64,000 nt of DNA from Ceratothoa steindachneri (taxonomy: Eukaryota > Arthropoda > Malacostraca > Isopoda > Cymothoidae), in assembly GCA_963969495.1 (NCBI GenBank), contig OZ018317.1:223584235-223648234 (forward strand), given 5' to 3'. Positions 47,020-64,000 of the stretch are shown in pieces. The notes beneath the pieces were generated by a model that saw nothing but the letters and a program-made list of their open reading frames with translations, was not told the DNA's origin and searched no databases. Position 1 is the stretch's first letter. The number at the start of each line of letters is the position of its first letter. The translations under genes and the position numbers were made by a program.

Positions 47020-47960
47020 AAGGAAAATCGTTCTCTTATTTTGCTCGGTCGTGTATGATAAAGGAAGGACCAAGGAACGATTGTTGCGAAGCACCACAAA
47101 TTGCCTCTGCCGGTTTAGAATTATCACTACCGATATGAACAGATTTAGTAAGAAATGATAAATATTAGTTAAGACGAACAGTGTGGTTGAATGGACGCCT
47201 GAGCAGCATCAGCCGCTCGTCGAAGGAAGTCATTTGTATTTAAGACAGCAGATTCAATGATGTGTTTAGACTGGAAAATATCATCAATGTTTGAGGAGGA
47301 CATGTAATCAAGAACCCTGGCTAACACAAGCTTTTCAAGGACTTTAGAAACGAAAGGGAGTTGTGAGTTTGGTTTGTTGTTTGCCGGGTCGATTGGGTGC
47401 AAGCAGGTTTCTCTACAATCGGGTGAATATGAGCGTCATCTGAATTGGATGCTACCACACTAAGTCGAGATGCAAGAGTTAAAGGAATAAACGAAGATGC
47501 GGTTGAGAACAGGTAGCTACTAAAGGTAGAGACCTAAAGGAAGTTACTGTCTCAGGAGACACGAGAGCAAGAAAGAGAAATCAGGGTAAAATTGTAGAGA
47601 TAATAACTGTATAGCGATATTCAGGGTCAGAGAGAATACTTTATCGAATATAAAAAAAAACTTACCCAAGAATAAATACCACAGAGAAATTGGCTGAGAG
47701 GATTGAGAAATAAACTGCAGCGTCACTAGTTAAAAGAGACGCCTATATAAACAGTTTTTGTGGGTTGTTTTTTAATTATAGAGAATACGGCGGATGTTGG
47801 TTTCATGGACAAATTTAGGAAGGACGCAGTAGCAGTGAGTGGCAAGAATGTAGACGAGGGAAGTAGCGGTCGTCTCAGTACCACGAACACGAACACGAAC
47901 AGGCCTGAGTCTCTTGAAGTCTCGCCTGTGTTGCTTAATCTCCGAATAGCATCAGAGAAC
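47020..47960 (-). pseudogene. L2-like LINE RT N-terminal fragment
   Basis: Minus strand: LPFVSKVLEKLVLARVLDYMSSSNIDDIFQS (47,345-47,260) with HIIESAVLNTNDFLRRAADAAQASI, the classic RT opening of L2-group LINEs. A degraded ICGASQQSFLGPSFIIHD lies near 47,110-47,050, where GVPQGSVLGPLLFIIY is expected. The stretch between them is mostly deleted. The 47,400-47,960 part is a poor match and may be the preceding linker. Confidence 0.6.
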
Positions 47961-48720
47961 CGAAGTGCACGCTGACGACGAGAGGAAAGGGATCGAAGTG
48001 GTACATGGAGTTAAATAGATATTAATACTTACCATTTAGGCCACGTTCACTAAACCTATAATGTAATAATCAATTTCGCAAGCAATCTTATTTTTTGAAA
48101 TCAATACAAACTACTAAAATGTAGAATGCTACTAGGTATATTTAAACTTCTGATCTAAACTATAACTATAAGGAAAAAGGGTGACCATAATCCAGAAAAA
48201 TGATCAAATGTATATTAAAGATTAACATATATGGTTTATGTTTATCTACAGGATTGTACAAGAATTTAGTAATGGATCCCTATGAAAATATGTTAAGAAA
48301 CTCCAAAGATCAGTCGGTTGATTTTGGTGTATTCCGGGCAATCCCTCGTTCTAGTGAATTATCGATGATTGCCAAAATAATAATGCCATATGGTGTCTAA
48401 ATACTTTGCTGATATCTTAGCCATGCATAAAGGATCGATCACTTCAATTTGTTTCGATAGCCTTCTCCCAAGGATATCGAAACACATAAAGTAAATTTTG
48501 CCGCGAGGCGCATTCCATTGAAAGAAGGAAAGTTGATCATTTTGAGCTATTTTCAATATAAGGTATGGCTAATTCCTCTTTAACTTTATTAATCGTAATG
48601 GTGATTGTCTCAATTCTAATTCGAGATATGACTTAGCTAATCTTGTTTTCTATTTGTTGCTTATAAATTGTAAATTCAAATATTATTTAATCTTGTATTG
48701 CACTTTTCTAATAATTACAG
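47961..48720. other. Upstream of the cuticle gene's first visible exon
   Basis: No confident first exon with a start codon was found. The polypyrimidine tract and ACAG at 48,706-48,720 form the acceptor of the first visible exon. Short ORFs here show no known motif. Confidence 0.4.
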
Positions 48721-63681
<14,961 letters not shown>

Positions 63682-63811
63682 GGACTGCTAGGAATCCTAA
63701 CTAATCACCACCATGGTTGATTATCCTTAAATTTCAAACAAAATGTATGGAAGAGTGGAATTTTCAATTGTTTCATCATAATTAGTCGAAATAGACCTCG
63801 AATAATTAATC

Positions 63812-63817
63812 AATAAA
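63812..63817 (+). promoter_or_regulatory. Candidate polyadenylation signal of the cuticle gene
   Basis: AATAAA 131 bases after the TAA stop, the first canonical hexamer downstream. Confidence 0.5.
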
Positions 63818-64000
63818 TTTTATGTATTTCTTTTTTTCTTCTTATTCGCAGACTTTATGTGTGCACTGAATGGTTAAATTAATTAACACAAACATCAAAT
63901 TTATTTAGACAACAAAGCTAAGGCTTGAACTAGAGACAGAAGAAGGGAAACAGAAAATACATAAGAAATAAAAGGAGAGAAACGGGAATAGTATCGAAAA

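Overview
The window is AT-rich eukaryotic DNA, almost certainly from an arthropod and plausibly a crustacean (inference). The reasons are one interrupted RR-type (Rebers-Riddiford, chitin-binding) cuticle-protein gene, a dense set of Penelope-like elements (PLEs), Tc1/mariner, hAT and LINE remnants, two tRNA-derived SINE families, and many long (TA)n tracts. There are no bacterial-type operons and no CRISPR array, and I found no convincing stand-alone tRNA or rRNA gene. Most long open frames are decayed transposon ORFs, and most short ones are (TA)n translations or shadows.

Layout. 0.15-1 kb: a decayed cysteine-rich family gene on the minus strand. 2.2-6.1 kb: a wrecked Jockey-type LINE. 6.1-9.6 kb: SINEs, a CR1/L2-type LINE fragment and (TA)n. 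9.6-15 kb: a minus-strand PLE with a SINE inserted just after its reverse-transcriptase YxDD motif and a plus-strand gene of an uncharacterised transposase-like family inserted in its N-terminal part. 15.2-17.6 kb: a decayed RT/RNase H retroelement. 18.1-25.4 kb: a train of PLE fragments separated by (TA)n, one of them split by a 3.3 kb LINE. 25.4-29.9 kb: an intron-containing hAT and a Tc1. 30-40 kb: inverted repeats, L2-like and Jockey-like LINEs, Tc1 copies and a 280 bp TIR element. 41-43 kb: a ZMYM1-like hAT. 44.8-48 kb: a small TIR element, a Tc1 with long TIRs and an L2 fragment.

The one credible host gene runs from 48.7 to 63.7 kb on the plus strand. Four exons (all junctions phase 0) encode the end of a signal peptide, an acidic linker, a proline-rich segment and an RR chitin-binding domain split across the last two exons. 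The ATG exon lies upstream and was not found. Its 10.2 kb second visible intron holds a Tc1 starting 8 bp past the splice donor, a mariner carrying a hAT MITE, a second Tc1, and several PLE pieces including a head-to-head palindrome.

The most unusual signal is the repeated association of PLE ends with (TA)n tracts. At least nine PLE 3' ends abut or lie close to such tracts and carry hammerhead-ribozyme-like cores. Three separate PLE N-terminal ORFs run into (TA)n at about the same conserved codon. Family assignments come from reading motifs by eye; no database search was run.
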